DNA of 64,000 nt from Nocardioides sp. IC4_145 (GTDB lineage Bacteria; Actinomycetota; Actinomycetes; Propionibacteriales; Nocardioidaceae), in the NCBI RefSeq assembly GCF_011250565.1, contig NZ_JAANMS010000002.1, positions 62,001 to 126,000 of the forward strand, read 5' to 3'. The notes beneath the pieces were generated by a model. The model ran no database searches and was not told the DNA's origin. It worked only from the letters and a program-made list of their open reading frames with translations. Position numbers and translations under genes: made by a program. Positions 16,866 through 25,548 of this stretch are shown here, piece after piece. The stretch's first letter is position 1. Each line of letters starts with the position of its first letter.

Positions 16866-18119
16866 ATGACACTCACCCCTGACCGCACGGAGAGTCTCGA
16901 AGACTTCGCGGCACGTGCGAGCGACTGGCTGAAGGGCCAGGGCCTCCCGCGCCGCGGCACCACTGCTCCGGGAGGACCGCACACCTCCTCGCTGGCCGTC
17001 TTCCACGACCTGTCCTTCGACGAGGAAGCGGCACTCATCGGCCGGCTCACCGACTGGGTCCGCCGCAGGTACGACGCAGGCTTCGGGGCGATCAGCTGGC
17101 CGACCGAGCTCGGCGGTGCGGGCCTCCCGCCGTCGTACGAGCAGGCCTTCGCGCGCGCCGAGGCGAAGTACGACGTCCCGGACGCCCACGAGCTGGTGTC
17201 GGTGACGCTGCAGCTGATCGCACCGACCCTCCGGGTATTCGACCGCACGCCCGAGCTACGGGCCCTGGTCGGCCCGATGCTGCGGGGCGACGTGCTCGCC
17301 TGCCAGCTGTTCTCCGAGCCGGGCGCCGGGAGCGACCTGGCCGGGTTGGGCACCCGTGCACGCCGCGACGGTGACCAGTGGGTCGTCACCGGGCAGAAGG
17401 TCTGGACGTCGGGCGCCCAGTTCGCCCAGTGGGGCGAGCTCCTGGCGCGGACGGATCCGGACGCGCCCAAGCACCGCGGCATCACCGCGTTCATGGTCCC
17501 CCTCGACGCCGAAGGGGTGGAGATCCGGCCGCTGCGGCAGATGTCGGGCGGGTCCAGCTTCAACGAGGTGTTCCTCACCGAGGTGCGGATCCCGGACGCG
17601 TGGCGCATCGGTGAGGTGGGCGAGGGCTGGAAGGTCGCGCTCACCACTCTGGGCTTCGAGCGAACCTCCAGCGGGGAGAACACCCAGACCGGGGCGGGGC
17701 TGGCCGACGCGATCGCCTTGGCCCGGACCACCGGAGCCCTCGGGGACCCTGTCCTGCGTCAACGCCTGGCCGACCTGGTCGTCTCGCACACCCTCGGCGA
17801 GGTCGCACTCGCCCGCGACGCGGCGGCCGCCGGTCGCGACTCGACCGACGTGGTCGGGTCGATGCGCAAGCTGCAGTGGGTCAACCGTCTGCGGCAGGTA
17901 TCGGCCTTCGCGCAGGACGCCCTCGGCCCGGGACTGGTCGTGGACGACGGCACGCCGGACTCGTTCGCCTGGACCGAGCACGTGCTGGGCGCGCCCGGCT
18001 ACCGCATCGCCGGTGGCTCGGATGAGATCCAGCGCAACCTGATCGCCGAACGGATGCTCGGGCTTCCCGCGGAGCCCCGCGCGGACAAGAACACGCCATG
18101 GAAGGACATCCCGCGCTGA
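16866..18119 (+). CDS. Acyl-CoA dehydrogenase
   Basis: A 417-residue ACAD. Features in order are ISWPTELGGAGLPPSYEQ near 78, QLFSEPGAGSDLAGL near 145 (FAD/substrate loop), VTGQKVWTSGAQ near 175, VFLTEVRIPD near 240 and GGSDEIQRNLIAERMLGLP at the C-terminus. It would introduce a 2,3-double bond into an acyl-CoA, with FAD as cofactor and ETF as likely acceptor. The length and the DEIQRN tail place it with the larger actinobacterial FadE enzymes used on bulky, ring-bearing acyl-CoAs. Its ATG abuts the previous stop with no gap. The SDR at 18152 follows 32 bases later. Confidence 0.92.
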   Translation: MTLTPDRTESLEDFAARASDWLKGQGLPRRGTTAPGGPHTSSLAVFHDLSFDEEAALIGRLTDWVRRRYDAGFGAISWPTELGGAGLPPSYEQAFARAEAKYDVPDAHELVSVTLQLIAPTLRVFDRTPELRALVGPMLRGDVLACQLFSEPGAGSDLAGLGTRARRDGDQWVVTGQKVWTSGAQFAQWGELLARTDPDAPKHRGITAFMVPLDAEGVEIRPLRQMSGGSSFNEVFLTEVRIPDAWRIGEVGEGWKVALTTLGFERTSSGENTQTGAGLADAIALARTTGALGDPVLRQRLADLVVSHTLGEVALARDAAAAGRDSTDVVGSMRKLQWVNRLRQVSAFAQDALGPGLVVDDGTPDSFAWTEHVLGAPGYRIAGGSDEIQRNLIAERMLGLPAEPRADKNTPWKDIPR

Positions 18120-18151
18120 ACGGTCGACCGGGCGCCGCCCGGGAGAACGGC

Positions 18152-18958
18152 GTGGCTGACGGACGGGAAGGCACGTTGGGAACACTCGAGGGCAAGGTCG
18201 CCCTAGTGACTGCAGGTAGTCGCGGGATAGGCCGCGGGATCGTCGAGGCGCTGGTCGCCGAAGGTGCCTCAGTGGTGCTGACGGGGCGCTCGCAGGAGAA
18301 GGGGGAGCGCGCGCTCGACGAGATCGACGCACGCGATCGCACCGCCTTCCGACCGGGGGACGCGCGATCACGCGCCGACGTCGAGGGCTGGGTCAACCAC
18401 ACACTCGAGCGCTTCGGCCGGCTCGACGTCCTCGTGAACAACGCTGGAGGCGTCGACGGGTTCGCGCTCGTCCACGAGATGACGGACGAGGCGTGGCGCA
18501 ACGCCTTCTCCTTCATCGTCGACTCCGCCTTCACAGCTTCCAGGGCGGCGATCCCGGCCATGTTGGAGCAGGGTTCTGGTCGGATCATCAACGTCGCGTC
18601 CGTCAACGCCAAGCTCGGCAACAAGGCGACCGTCGCGCACTACACGTCGGCGAAGCACGCGATGCTCGGTCTCACCAAGGCCGTCGCCCACGAGTACGGA
18701 CGCCGGGGCATCACCTGCAATGCGATCTGCCCCGGTGGCATCGAGACGGACCTGATGGCCGAGAACGGGCCCGCATTCGCCGCCGAGAACGGCATCTCCT
18801 ACGAGGAGTACAAGGCCGACTACGCGAAGGAGTCAGCCATCGGCAGGCTCAACACCGTCGAAGAGGTCGGCGCGGTCGCTGTCCTACTCGCCGGCCCCGG
18901 CGGCGCCGGAATCACCGGCTCGTCCATCAACGTCGACGGCGGCACCCTGCCCTATTGA
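18152..18958 (+). CDS. SDR family oxidoreductase
   Basis: A 268-residue short-chain dehydrogenase from the GTG at 18152, preceded by GGGAGAA; a TTG at 18176, with GGGAAGG before it and reading Gly-Thr-Leu-Glu-Gly-Lys, is equally possible, while the ATG at 18098 lies inside the ACAD gene. TAGSRGIGRGI is the cofactor loop, NNAGG the NAG motif, and Tyr/Lys of YTSAKHA the catalytic pair. The extended C-terminal part with DYAKESAIGR is like 3-oxoacyl or beta-hydroxyacid dehydrogenases of the FabG-like type. It probably performs one alcohol/ketone interconversion in the P450-operon pathway. Confidence 0.85.
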   Translation: MADGREGTLGTLEGKVALVTAGSRGIGRGIVEALVAEGASVVLTGRSQEKGERALDEIDARDRTAFRPGDARSRADVEGWVNHTLERFGRLDVLVNNAGGVDGFALVHEMTDEAWRNAFSFIVDSAFTASRAAIPAMLEQGSGRIINVASVNAKLGNKATVAHYTSAKHAMLGLTKAVAHEYGRRGITCNAICPGGIETDLMAENGPAFAAENGISYEEYKADYAKESAIGRLNTVEEVGAVAVLLAGPGGAGITGSSINVDGGTLPY

Positions 18959-18996
18959 AGCCCCCAGCGCTTCCGAGACCATTAGAAAGGGCCTGA

Positions 18997-19779
18997 GTGC
19001 ACCGTTACAACGACCGGACAGTGATCATCACCGGCGCAGGATCCGGCTTAGGGCGAGCGGCCGCAGTGCGGCTCGCCGCCGAGGGCGCGGTCCTGTCGCT
19101 CGTCGATCGCTCCGAGGAGGGTCTGGTCCGCACCCGAGAGGCGGTCGAGACGGCGAGCCCCGGCACCCGAATCGTCAGCACCACAGCGGATGTGTCGCGA
19201 CAACCTGACGTGGCCCGCTACGTCGAGAGCACGCTCGAGGCCTTCAGCCGAGTCGACGGGTTCTTCAACAACGCCGGCATCGAGGGCACGCAGAACCTCA
19301 CCGAGGACTACACCGAGGAAGAGTTCCAGCGCGTCCTCGACGTCAACCTCACCGGCGTCTTCCTCGGACTGGAAGCGGTCCTTCCCGTGATGCGCAAGCA
19401 AGGTGGCGGATACGTCGTCAACAGCGCCTCCGTGGGCGGGATACGCGGCATCGGCCGGCAATCGGGGTACGCCGCGGCCAAGCACGGCGTCGTGGGCCTG
19501 ACCCGAAACTCCGCCGTGGAGTACGGCCAATGGGGTGTCCGCGTGAACGCCATCGCCCCGGGGGCCACGTGGACGCCCATGGTTGAAGCCTCCATGCGCC
19601 AGCTCGACCCTGAGGACCCGCGCGCTGCAGCGGTCCAATTCGCTCAGGGGAACCCCGCTGGTCGCTTCGGCGAGCCTGAGGAAGTCGCCGCAGTCGTGGC
19701 CTTCCTGCTGTCCGAGGACGCCAGCTACGTCAATGCGGCGGTCATCCCCATCGACGGCGGGCAGTCGGCGAAGTACTGA
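18997..19779 (+). CDS. SDR family oxidoreductase
   Basis: A 260-residue short-chain dehydrogenase, starting with GTG at 18997 after an AGAAAGGG ribosome-binding site. ITGAGSGLGRAAAVRL is the cofactor loop; Asp in LVDRSEEGL points to NAD+. NNAGIEGTQNL, SASVGGIRG and YAAAKHG hold the remaining active-site residues. GAVIPIDGGQS-type ending (here AAVIPIDGGQS) is typical. It is the second consecutive SDR, 38 bases after the first, so both could act on successive alcohols or on different stereoisomers. A strong hairpin directly follows the stop. Confidence 0.88.
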   Translation: MHRYNDRTVIITGAGSGLGRAAAVRLAAEGAVLSLVDRSEEGLVRTREAVETASPGTRIVSTTADVSRQPDVARYVESTLEAFSRVDGFFNNAGIEGTQNLTEDYTEEEFQRVLDVNLTGVFLGLEAVLPVMRKQGGGYVVNSASVGGIRGIGRQSGYAAAKHGVVGLTRNSAVEYGQWGVRVNAIAPGATWTPMVEASMRQLDPEDPRAAAVQFAQGNPAGRFGEPEEVAAVVAFLLSEDASYVNAAVIPIDGGQSAKY

Positions 19780-19787
19780 GACCCCTC

Positions 19788-19826
19788 GTCGCGCGCAGCC
19801 GCCGTCCCGGACGGCTGCGCGACACG
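19788..19826 (+). terminator. Hairpin after the P450-SDR operon
   Basis: CGCGCAGCCG (19792-19801) pairs with CGGCTGCGCG (19812-19821) around a 10-base loop, with partial extension outward. There is no T-run, as usual for high-GC actinobacterial terminators. It separates the SDR at 18997 from the flavoprotein at 20006. Confidence 0.5.
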
Positions 19827-19905
19827 AGCGCGGGCGAAAACCGAGCCGAAAGCGGAGCTCGTTCCCGCCGCGGGAGCCAATTTCTAAGGGAATTCCTCGG
19901 AAGGA

Positions 19906-19934
19906 TTGACATCTGTGATCGGGAACACTTCACT
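19906..19934 (+). promoter_or_regulatory. Promoter of the flavoprotein/ABC importer region
   Basis: TTGACA at 19906-19911 and TTCACT at 19929-19934 with a 17-base spacer; the start would be near 19941, about 65 bases before the ATG. GGAATTCC, a perfect 8-base palindrome, lies at 19889-19896 just upstream, within an A/T-rich patch; it does not match the ATCATGAGGAA box. Confidence 0.5.
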
Positions 19935-20005
19935 TGCTTCGACAGCCTGAGGTGGTGCCAGTCACACACAGCGAAGCCGCCCCTCTCGAACAACCAGGAG
20001 TTGCC

Positions 20006-21646
20006 ATGAGCCTCGACTACGACGTGATCGTCATCGGCACCGGCGCCGGCGCGCTCGTCTCCGCCCTGCGCGCCCATGACGCCGGCGCTCGAGTCGGACT
20101 CTTCGAGAAGGGCGACCAGGTCGGAGGTACCAGCGCGTGGTCCGGCGGCATGGTGTGGATCCCCAACAACCCGCACATGGCCGAGGCCGGAATCGACGAC
20201 AGCGCGGACGAGGCAGTCACCTACATCATGGCGATGTCGAACGGGCTCATCGAGGAGAAGCTCGCCCGCCAGCTCGTCGAGGCCGGACCGGACATGGTCA
20301 CCTGGTTGGAACAGAACACGCCGACCCGGTTCCAGCTGATCGAGTCCTTCCCCGACTACCACCCAGAGGAGACCGGCGGGAAGACGGCCGGCGGTCGCTC
20401 GCTCGAGTGCCCGCTCTACCCCTTCGCTGAGCTCGGCGAGTGGGCGGCTCGGGTCACCCGCGGCCCGCAGCTCGACGGCTCCACTCGAATGGGCGAGAGC
20501 CCCCTCGGCAACCAGCCCGTCTTCGGGATCGACCCCGCGGAGCTTGAGCGCCGTAAGGAGCGCGACGAGCGGGGATCCGGCCAGGGCCTCATCGGCCCCC
20601 TGCTGCGCGCCTGCCTCGATCGCGGCATCGAGCCGCACGTCGGCCACTCAGCTGTCGAGCTGATCACCGAGAACGGCGCCGTGCGCGGTGCCGTCTTCGA
20701 GACGTCCGAGGGCCGCAAGGAGGTCCGCTCGGGTGCGGTCATCCTTGCCACTGGTGGTTTCGAGCGTGACGAGCGCTTCCGACAGGCGTTCCTCCGGGGG
20801 CCTCTCGAGCGGTACGCGAGCGTGCCGACCAACACAGGCGATGGCCTTCGCATGGCCATGCGGGTCGGCGCCGCACTCGGCAACATGCGCGAAGCGTGGT
20901 GGGTGCCCATGATCGACGTCGACGTCCCGGGCCGAGGTACGACCGCGTGGATGATCAACCCCGAGCGGACCTGGCCCCGCACCATCATGGTCAACCCGCA
21001 GGGACGGCGCTTCGCCAATGAGGCGACCGAGTACAACGCACTCGGTGCGGCGTTCCACGTCATGGACGCGACCGGGTACGGCTACACCAACCTGCCGGCC
21101 TGGATGATCTTCGACCAGGAGTACCTCGAGCGCTACGGCATCGCGGTCCACCGGGCCGGGGAACCCACCCCCGCATGGCTGATCGAGGCGGCGACGATCT
21201 CCGAGCTCGCCGACAAGATCGGTGTCCCCGCCCACCAGCTGGCCGCCACCATCGACCGGTGGAACGGGTTCTGCGCTCAGGGTCACGACGACGACTTCAA
21301 CCGTGGCGACTCGGCCCACGACCGCTACTGGGGTGACCGCCGAATCGGGGCCGGTGTGGAATCCACGCTCGGCCCGATCGACACGGCCCCGTACTACGCA
21401 GTCCAGATGCGCCCAGGCGCTCTCGGGACCAAGGGCGGCCCTCGGACCGACGTGAACGGCCAGGTCGAACACGTCGACGGCGGTCCTATCGACGGCCTCT
21501 ACGCCACCGGAAACGTCGTCTCCTCCGTCATGGGAGGCACGTACGGCGGAGCCGGAGGAACGCTGGCCCCAGCCATGGTCTTCGGCTGGCTCGCCGGCAA
21601 CCACGCGGCCGAGACGGCGCTCGCCCGACTCGCGCTCACGAACTGA
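20006..21646 (+). CDS. FAD-dependent dehydrogenase of the 3-ketosteroid delta-1-dehydrogenase / fumarate reductase superfamily
   Basis: A 546-residue flavoprotein. The FAD dinucleotide motif VIGTGAGALVSALRA lies at about 8-22. GGTSAWSGGMVWIPNN near 42-57 and the C-terminal GNVVSSVMGGTYGGAGGTLAP with FGWLAG are characteristic of the KstD family, in which the Tyr-Gly-Gly loop positions the substrate carbonyl. It would desaturate a cyclic or acyl ketone next to the carbonyl. KstD itself acts on steroids, but many relatives do not, so the substrate is open. The ATG at 20006 is chosen over upstream possibilities because of a CAGGAG site. A hairpin separates it from the ABC importer. Confidence 0.85.
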   Translation: MSLDYDVIVIGTGAGALVSALRAHDAGARVGLFEKGDQVGGTSAWSGGMVWIPNNPHMAEAGIDDSADEAVTYIMAMSNGLIEEKLARQLVEAGPDMVTWLEQNTPTRFQLIESFPDYHPEETGGKTAGGRSLECPLYPFAELGEWAARVTRGPQLDGSTRMGESPLGNQPVFGIDPAELERRKERDERGSGQGLIGPLLRACLDRGIEPHVGHSAVELITENGAVRGAVFETSEGRKEVRSGAVILATGGFERDERFRQAFLRGPLERYASVPTNTGDGLRMAMRVGAALGNMREAWWVPMIDVDVPGRGTTAWMINPERTWPRTIMVNPQGRRFANEATEYNALGAAFHVMDATGYGYTNLPAWMIFDQEYLERYGIAVHRAGEPTPAWLIEAATISELADKIGVPAHQLAATIDRWNGFCAQGHDDDFNRGDSAHDRYWGDRRIGAGVESTLGPIDTAPYYAVQMRPGALGTKGGPRTDVNGQVEHVDGGPIDGLYATGNVVSSVMGGTYGGAGGTLAPAMVFGWLAGNHAAETALARLALTN

Positions 21647-21648
21647 CG

Positions 21649-21669
21649 GCGCAGCCCGACCGGCTGCGC
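21649..21669 (+). terminator. Short GC-rich hairpin between flavoprotein and ABC genes
   Basis: GCGCAGCC (21649-21656) pairs perfectly with GGCTGCGC (21662-21669) across a five-base loop, three bases after the stop of the flavoprotein. Without a T-run it may be a weak terminator or an mRNA-stabilising structure that sets different levels for binding protein and enzyme. Confidence 0.45.
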
Positions 21670-21763
21670 GCTCCACCACCACCACACCCACAGCTCGGGG
21701 AAGCCCCCGGGTCCGACCGGCATGCCGTCGCGCCCGAAAACATCCAGCAAAAGGAGATCCATC

Positions 21764-22894
21764 GTGCCCCGGAAGACCTTCGTCAGAATCGGTGCCCTCG
21801 TGGCATCACTGACTCTCGCCACGGCCGCCTGCGCCTCCTCGGAGGGTACCCCGGACGGATCCGGGTCGACCGATACCTCCGCCATCGAGGCCGCCAAGGC
21901 GGCGGTCGAGCAGTACAAGCAGCCGCCCACGGAGATCGGCATCGACGAGCCGCTCAACGAGGCACCCGCCCCCGGCCTGCTCGTCAACATCTCCTGCGCC
22001 GACAGCAACTGCGTCAACACCGCGGAAGGCGCGAGGGCCGCAGCCGATGCCGCGGGCTGGGACTACGAGGAGATCCCCTTCGACAACACCGACCCCGCCA
22101 CGCTGCTGAAGGGACTCGAGGAAGCCCTCGAGATGAATCCCAAGCCGAATGGCGTCACCTTCACCGGTGTCGACCGCTCGCAGTGGGAGCAGATCATCCC
22201 CAAGTACGAGGCTGCCGGGATCAAGATCATCCCCGGCCACATCGGCGACACCGACCTCGGCGAGACGGTGATCGCAAGCATCGCGCGTGACGAGAACGGC
22301 GAGCAGGGCAAGATGCTCGCCGACTGGGCGGTGGCCGACTCGGACGGAAAGGCCAACGTCCTGGTCATGAACGTGCCCGCGTTCCCGGTGCTGAAGAAGT
22401 TCTCCGAGGGATTCGACGCCCAGATCGCCGAGACGTGCCCTGGCTGCAAGGTCACGCACCTCGATGCCGCCATCACCGACGTCGCCTCCGGCGCGATCCC
22501 CGGCCAGATTGTCTCCATGATCCAGCAGGATCCCGCGATCAACTACGTCATCAGCTCCGTCGGCGACTTCGCAGTCGGCATCGACAGCGCGCTGAAGTCC
22601 GCCGGCCTCGCCGACAAGGTGAAGCTGGCCGGCGAGGCAGCCGGAGCTCCTCAGCGGGCGGGGATCAAGAACGGCACCGAAGCGGCCTGGACCACCATCT
22701 GCTTCCAGTACAACGGATGGCAGATCATCGACACGCTGCTCCGTGACCAGCAGGGCATGGAGCACAGCGAAACCGCTGGCCTCATGCCGAAGCAGCTGCT
22801 CGACGCGTCGAACATCGGTACGGACCCGGAGCAGCCGTGGTGCGAGCCGGCCGACTACGCCGAGCAGTTCAAGGCCCTGTGGCTCGTGAAATGA
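21764..22894 (+). CDS. ABC transporter sugar-type substrate-binding lipoprotein
   Basis: A 376-residue binding protein from the GTG at 21764, which has an AAGGAGA ribosome-binding site. It has a lipoprotein-like signal (hydrophobic VRIGALVASLTLATAAC, Cys at about 24) followed by a Ser/Thr/Asp-rich linker. The mature part is the two-lobed periplasmic-binding fold of the ribose/Peripla_BP_4 type (GVTFTGVDRSQWEQIIPKY, IGDTDLGETV, VISSVGDFAVGID). It is unusually rich in Cys for a surface protein (ISCADSNC, ETCPGC, TICF, WCEP), which could form disulfides. Start of the import operon. Confidence 0.85.
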   Translation: MPRKTFVRIGALVASLTLATAACASSEGTPDGSGSTDTSAIEAAKAAVEQYKQPPTEIGIDEPLNEAPAPGLLVNISCADSNCVNTAEGARAAADAAGWDYEEIPFDNTDPATLLKGLEEALEMNPKPNGVTFTGVDRSQWEQIIPKYEAAGIKIIPGHIGDTDLGETVIASIARDENGEQGKMLADWAVADSDGKANVLVMNVPAFPVLKKFSEGFDAQIAETCPGCKVTHLDAAITDVASGAIPGQIVSMIQQDPAINYVISSVGDFAVGIDSALKSAGLADKVKLAGEAAGAPQRAGIKNGTEAAWTTICFQYNGWQIIDTLLRDQQGMEHSETAGLMPKQLLDASNIGTDPEQPWCEPADYAEQFKALWLVK

Positions 22895-24513
22895 GCCAAG
22901 CTTCTGCACAGCCAGCGCGGCGTGCAGCCGCCCGCGAGGCGGGGCGCCCGCCCCGCCTCGCGGTTGAGGGCATCGTCAAGAAGTTCTCGGGCACACGCGT
23001 GCTGGACGACGTCTCCTTCGAGATCCTCCCCGGCGAGGTCCATGCACTCCTGGGCCACAACGGCTCCGGAAAGTCCACCCTCATCAAATGCCTCGCCAAC
23101 TACTACATCCCGGACGGCGGAAGGATCACCGTCGATGGGGAGGGGCTCAGCTTCGCCGGGCCGGGCGACTCCGCGCGGCTGGGTCTGCGCTTTGTGCACC
23201 AGGACCTCGGCCTCGTGGACTCCTGCTCCGTCCTCGACAGCATGTTCCTCGGCCGGTCCTTCCCGACACGGTTCGGTGTGATCAGCTGGTCGACCGCTCG
23301 CGAGTCCGCGCGCCTGTCCCTGTCCCGCGTGGGACTGCAGCACCTCGACCTCGACTCTCCGATCGAGGAGTTGACCCCCTCGCAGAAGACGGGTGTGGCT
23401 ATCGCCCGGGCGCTGAACACCGACGCATCGACCGAGGACGCGGCCGCGGTCCTGGTCCTCGACGAGCCCACGGCAACGCTGCCGGCGGCCGAGGTGGAGA
23501 ACCTCCTCCTCATTGTCGACCAGGTGGCTGCGGCTGGGACCGCCGTGCTGTACGTGACGCATCGCCTGGACGAGGTCTTCCAGGTCGCGGACCGATTGAC
23601 GGTCCTGCGTGACGGCGTCAACGTCGCCACTCGCAGGGTGGACGAGATGACCAAGGACGAGCTGATCGTCACCATGGTCGGCTACTCCATCGAAAAGGCA
23701 GAGCGCACGGATGCCGTTCGAGAGCGGCTGCCTGAGCTTCTCCGGGTGGAGGGCGTGCGCGCCGGCGCCGTCCGGGACGCCACCTTCACCGTGCACGAGG
23801 GAGAGATCCTCGGGCTGGCCGGGCTCACCGGGTCCGGCCGTGAGGAGGCTCTCGGTCTGATCTTCGGCGCCCATCGGCGCGAGCGCGGAAAGGTGCTTTT
23901 GCGAGGCGTCGAGCTGCCCGCCGGTGACCCGGCGTCCTCGATCGGTCACGGCGTCGCCTACCTGCCGGCCGAACGCAAGACGCACGGCTCGATCCTGACG
24001 CTCACCGCCGCCGACAACTGCTCGGTCACCGACGTGCGCCGCTTCTTCAAGCGTGGATTCCTGCGCCGCTCCCTGGAAGAGGAAGAGGTCGCGGCCTGGT
24101 TCCAGCGCCTGCAGGTGAAGCCGCTGGGCGCGCAAGGTCTGGCTTTCGGCGCTCTCAGCGGCGGCAATCAACAGAAGGTCCTGTTCGCGAAGTGGCTGCG
24201 TTGCAAGCCGTCGGTGTTGCTGTTCGACGAGCCGACCCAAGGGGTGGACGTGGGGGCGCAGCGCGAGCTTCACGAACTGATGAGGGAGGTCGCAGCGGAC
24301 GGCACCGGAGCGGTCGTCAGCTCCTCGGACCTCGCCGAGCTCGAGGCCATCTGCGACCGGGTCCTCGTCTTCCGGAACGGCGAGGTCGTCGCCGAGCTGA
24401 CCGGTGACCAGATCCAGGAGCACGAGATCGCCCAGTGGTGCCTCGGACGCGATGTTCGCGCTCCAGAGCACGTCTCCCACATCTCCGACGAACTCACGAA
24501 GGACGCGTCATGA
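22891..24513 (+). CDS. ABC transporter ATP-binding protein, RbsA-like (two ABC domains)
   Basis: A 540-residue protein with two nucleotide-binding domains. The first has Walker A GHNGSGKST near 68, a degenerate signature LTPSQKTGVAIARAL near 170, Walker B VLVLDEPTATLP and the H-loop YVTHRLDEV. The second has a degraded Walker A (GLTGSGREE) with the full signature LSGGNQQKVLFAKWL and Walker B VLLFDEPTQGVD, the asymmetry normal in RbsA/MglA proteins. It powers import together with the permease. Start and stop both overlap neighbours by ATGA, so the three subunits are made from one mRNA. Confidence 0.92.
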   Translation: MSQASAQPARRAAAREAGRPPRLAVEGIVKKFSGTRVLDDVSFEILPGEVHALLGHNGSGKSTLIKCLANYYIPDGGRITVDGEGLSFAGPGDSARLGLRFVHQDLGLVDSCSVLDSMFLGRSFPTRFGVISWSTARESARLSLSRVGLQHLDLDSPIEELTPSQKTGVAIARALNTDASTEDAAAVLVLDEPTATLPAAEVENLLLIVDQVAAAGTAVLYVTHRLDEVFQVADRLTVLRDGVNVATRRVDEMTKDELIVTMVGYSIEKAERTDAVRERLPELLRVEGVRAGAVRDATFTVHEGEILGLAGLTGSGREEALGLIFGAHRRERGKVLLRGVELPAGDPASSIGHGVAYLPAERKTHGSILTLTAADNCSVTDVRRFFKRGFLRRSLEEEEVAAWFQRLQVKPLGAQGLAFGALSGGNQQKVLFAKWLRCKPSVLLFDEPTQGVDVGAQRELHELMREVAADGTGAVVSSSDLAELEAICDRVLVFRNGEVVAELTGDQIQEHEIAQWCLGRDVRAPEHVSHISDELTKDAS

Positions 24514-25544
24514 CCGACAAGCGCCGCCTGTCACTGGGCCTGGACCGCTACAGCGGACTGTGGATCTGGGCCGCACTGATCGTCGTGTTCGGCGTACTGC
24601 GCCCGGACACCTTCCTCACCTCGACCACCCTGCACTCGGTCGCCGCCCAACAGGCCATCGTCGCCATCCTTGCCCTCGGCCTGGTCATTCCGCTGGCCAC
24701 GGGCGTCTTCGACCTCTCGATCGGGGCCAACGTCGGATTCGCGGCGGTGTTCGTGACGCTGCTGCAGTCGGATCACGGCCTCGGCATGTGGTCAGCCATC
24801 GCGTTGACCGTTCTCGTCTCCGCGCTCATCGGTGCGATCAACGGGTTCGTCGTCGTCGTCTTGAAGGTCGACTCCTTCATCGCGACGCTCGGGTCGTCGT
24901 CGATCGTGATCGCCACCCAGACCATCGTCACCAAGCTGCAGCAGCCGGTACCGCCCCCGGACGCCGGGTGGCGCAGCCTGACCCAGACCGAGTTCTTCGG
25001 GTTCCAGATCATCGTCGTCTACATGCTCGCGCTCGGCTTGCTTCTGTGGTGGGTGCTCGAGTACACGCCGTTCGGTCGGTACGTCTACGCCACCGGCGGT
25101 AATCGTGAGGCGGCGCGGCTCTCCGGCGTCCGCGTCGACAAGCTGATCTTCTTGTCGCTGGTCACCTCGGCGGTCATCGGGTCCATCGCAGGGATCTTGT
25201 ATGCCTCTCGGACTGCCCCCTCCTTGACGTTCGGCAACACGCTGCTGCTGCCGGCGTTCGCCGCGGCGTTCCTCGGCACCACGCAGCTGAAGCCCGGGAA
25301 GTTCAACGTTTGGGGCACGATCATCGCGATCTACGCGCTGGCGACCGGGATCAAGGGGCTCCAGCTGATCAACAACCAGCGGTGGCTCGACGACATGTTC
25401 AACGGGGTCGCTCTCATCGGCGCGGTGGCTCTGGCCGGCGCGCGGCTGCGGGCTGCCCAGCATCAACGCCGGATCAAGGCAGTCGAGGTCGACGGCGGGG
25501 GTAGCGACGCCGACACGGGCGTCCTAGCGGGAACGCACAGGTAA
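24510..25544 (+). CDS. ABC transporter permease, RbsC/BPD_transp_2 type
   Basis: A 344-residue membrane protein with eight or more hydrophobic helices. ALGLVIPLATGVFDLSIGA near 63-81 and GAINGFVVVVLKVDSFIATLG near 108-128 are the family's hallmark segments, as is YVYATGGNREAARLSGV, the cytoplasmic coupling loop for the ATPase. Only one permease is encoded, so it would act as homodimer. The genetic setting between a KstD-like enzyme and an SDR suggests a small polar substrate or intermediate related to this cluster rather than ribose itself, but this is inference. The SDR follows four bases after the stop. Confidence 0.9.
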   Translation: MTDKRRLSLGLDRYSGLWIWAALIVVFGVLRPDTFLTSTTLHSVAAQQAIVAILALGLVIPLATGVFDLSIGANVGFAAVFVTLLQSDHGLGMWSAIALTVLVSALIGAINGFVVVVLKVDSFIATLGSSSIVIATQTIVTKLQQPVPPPDAGWRSLTQTEFFGFQIIVVYMLALGLLLWWVLEYTPFGRYVYATGGNREAARLSGVRVDKLIFLSLVTSAVIGSIAGILYASRTAPSLTFGNTLLLPAFAAAFLGTTQLKPGKFNVWGTIIAIYALATGIKGLQLINNQRWLDDMFNGVALIGAVALAGARLRAAQHQRRIKAVEVDGGGSDADTGVLAGTHR

Positions 25545-25548
25545 GCAG

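Noticed and set aside
20006..21646. Naming the flavoprotein a true 3-ketosteroid dehydrogenase
   Set aside because: The loops are KstD-like, but no other steroid-ring genes (HsaC, HsaD, KshA type) occur in the window, so only the superfamily is claimed.
22855..24480. 541-codon minus-strand frame opposite the ABC ATPase
   Set aside because: The plus strand encodes a textbook RbsA-like ATPase; the minus frame lacks any conserved feature.
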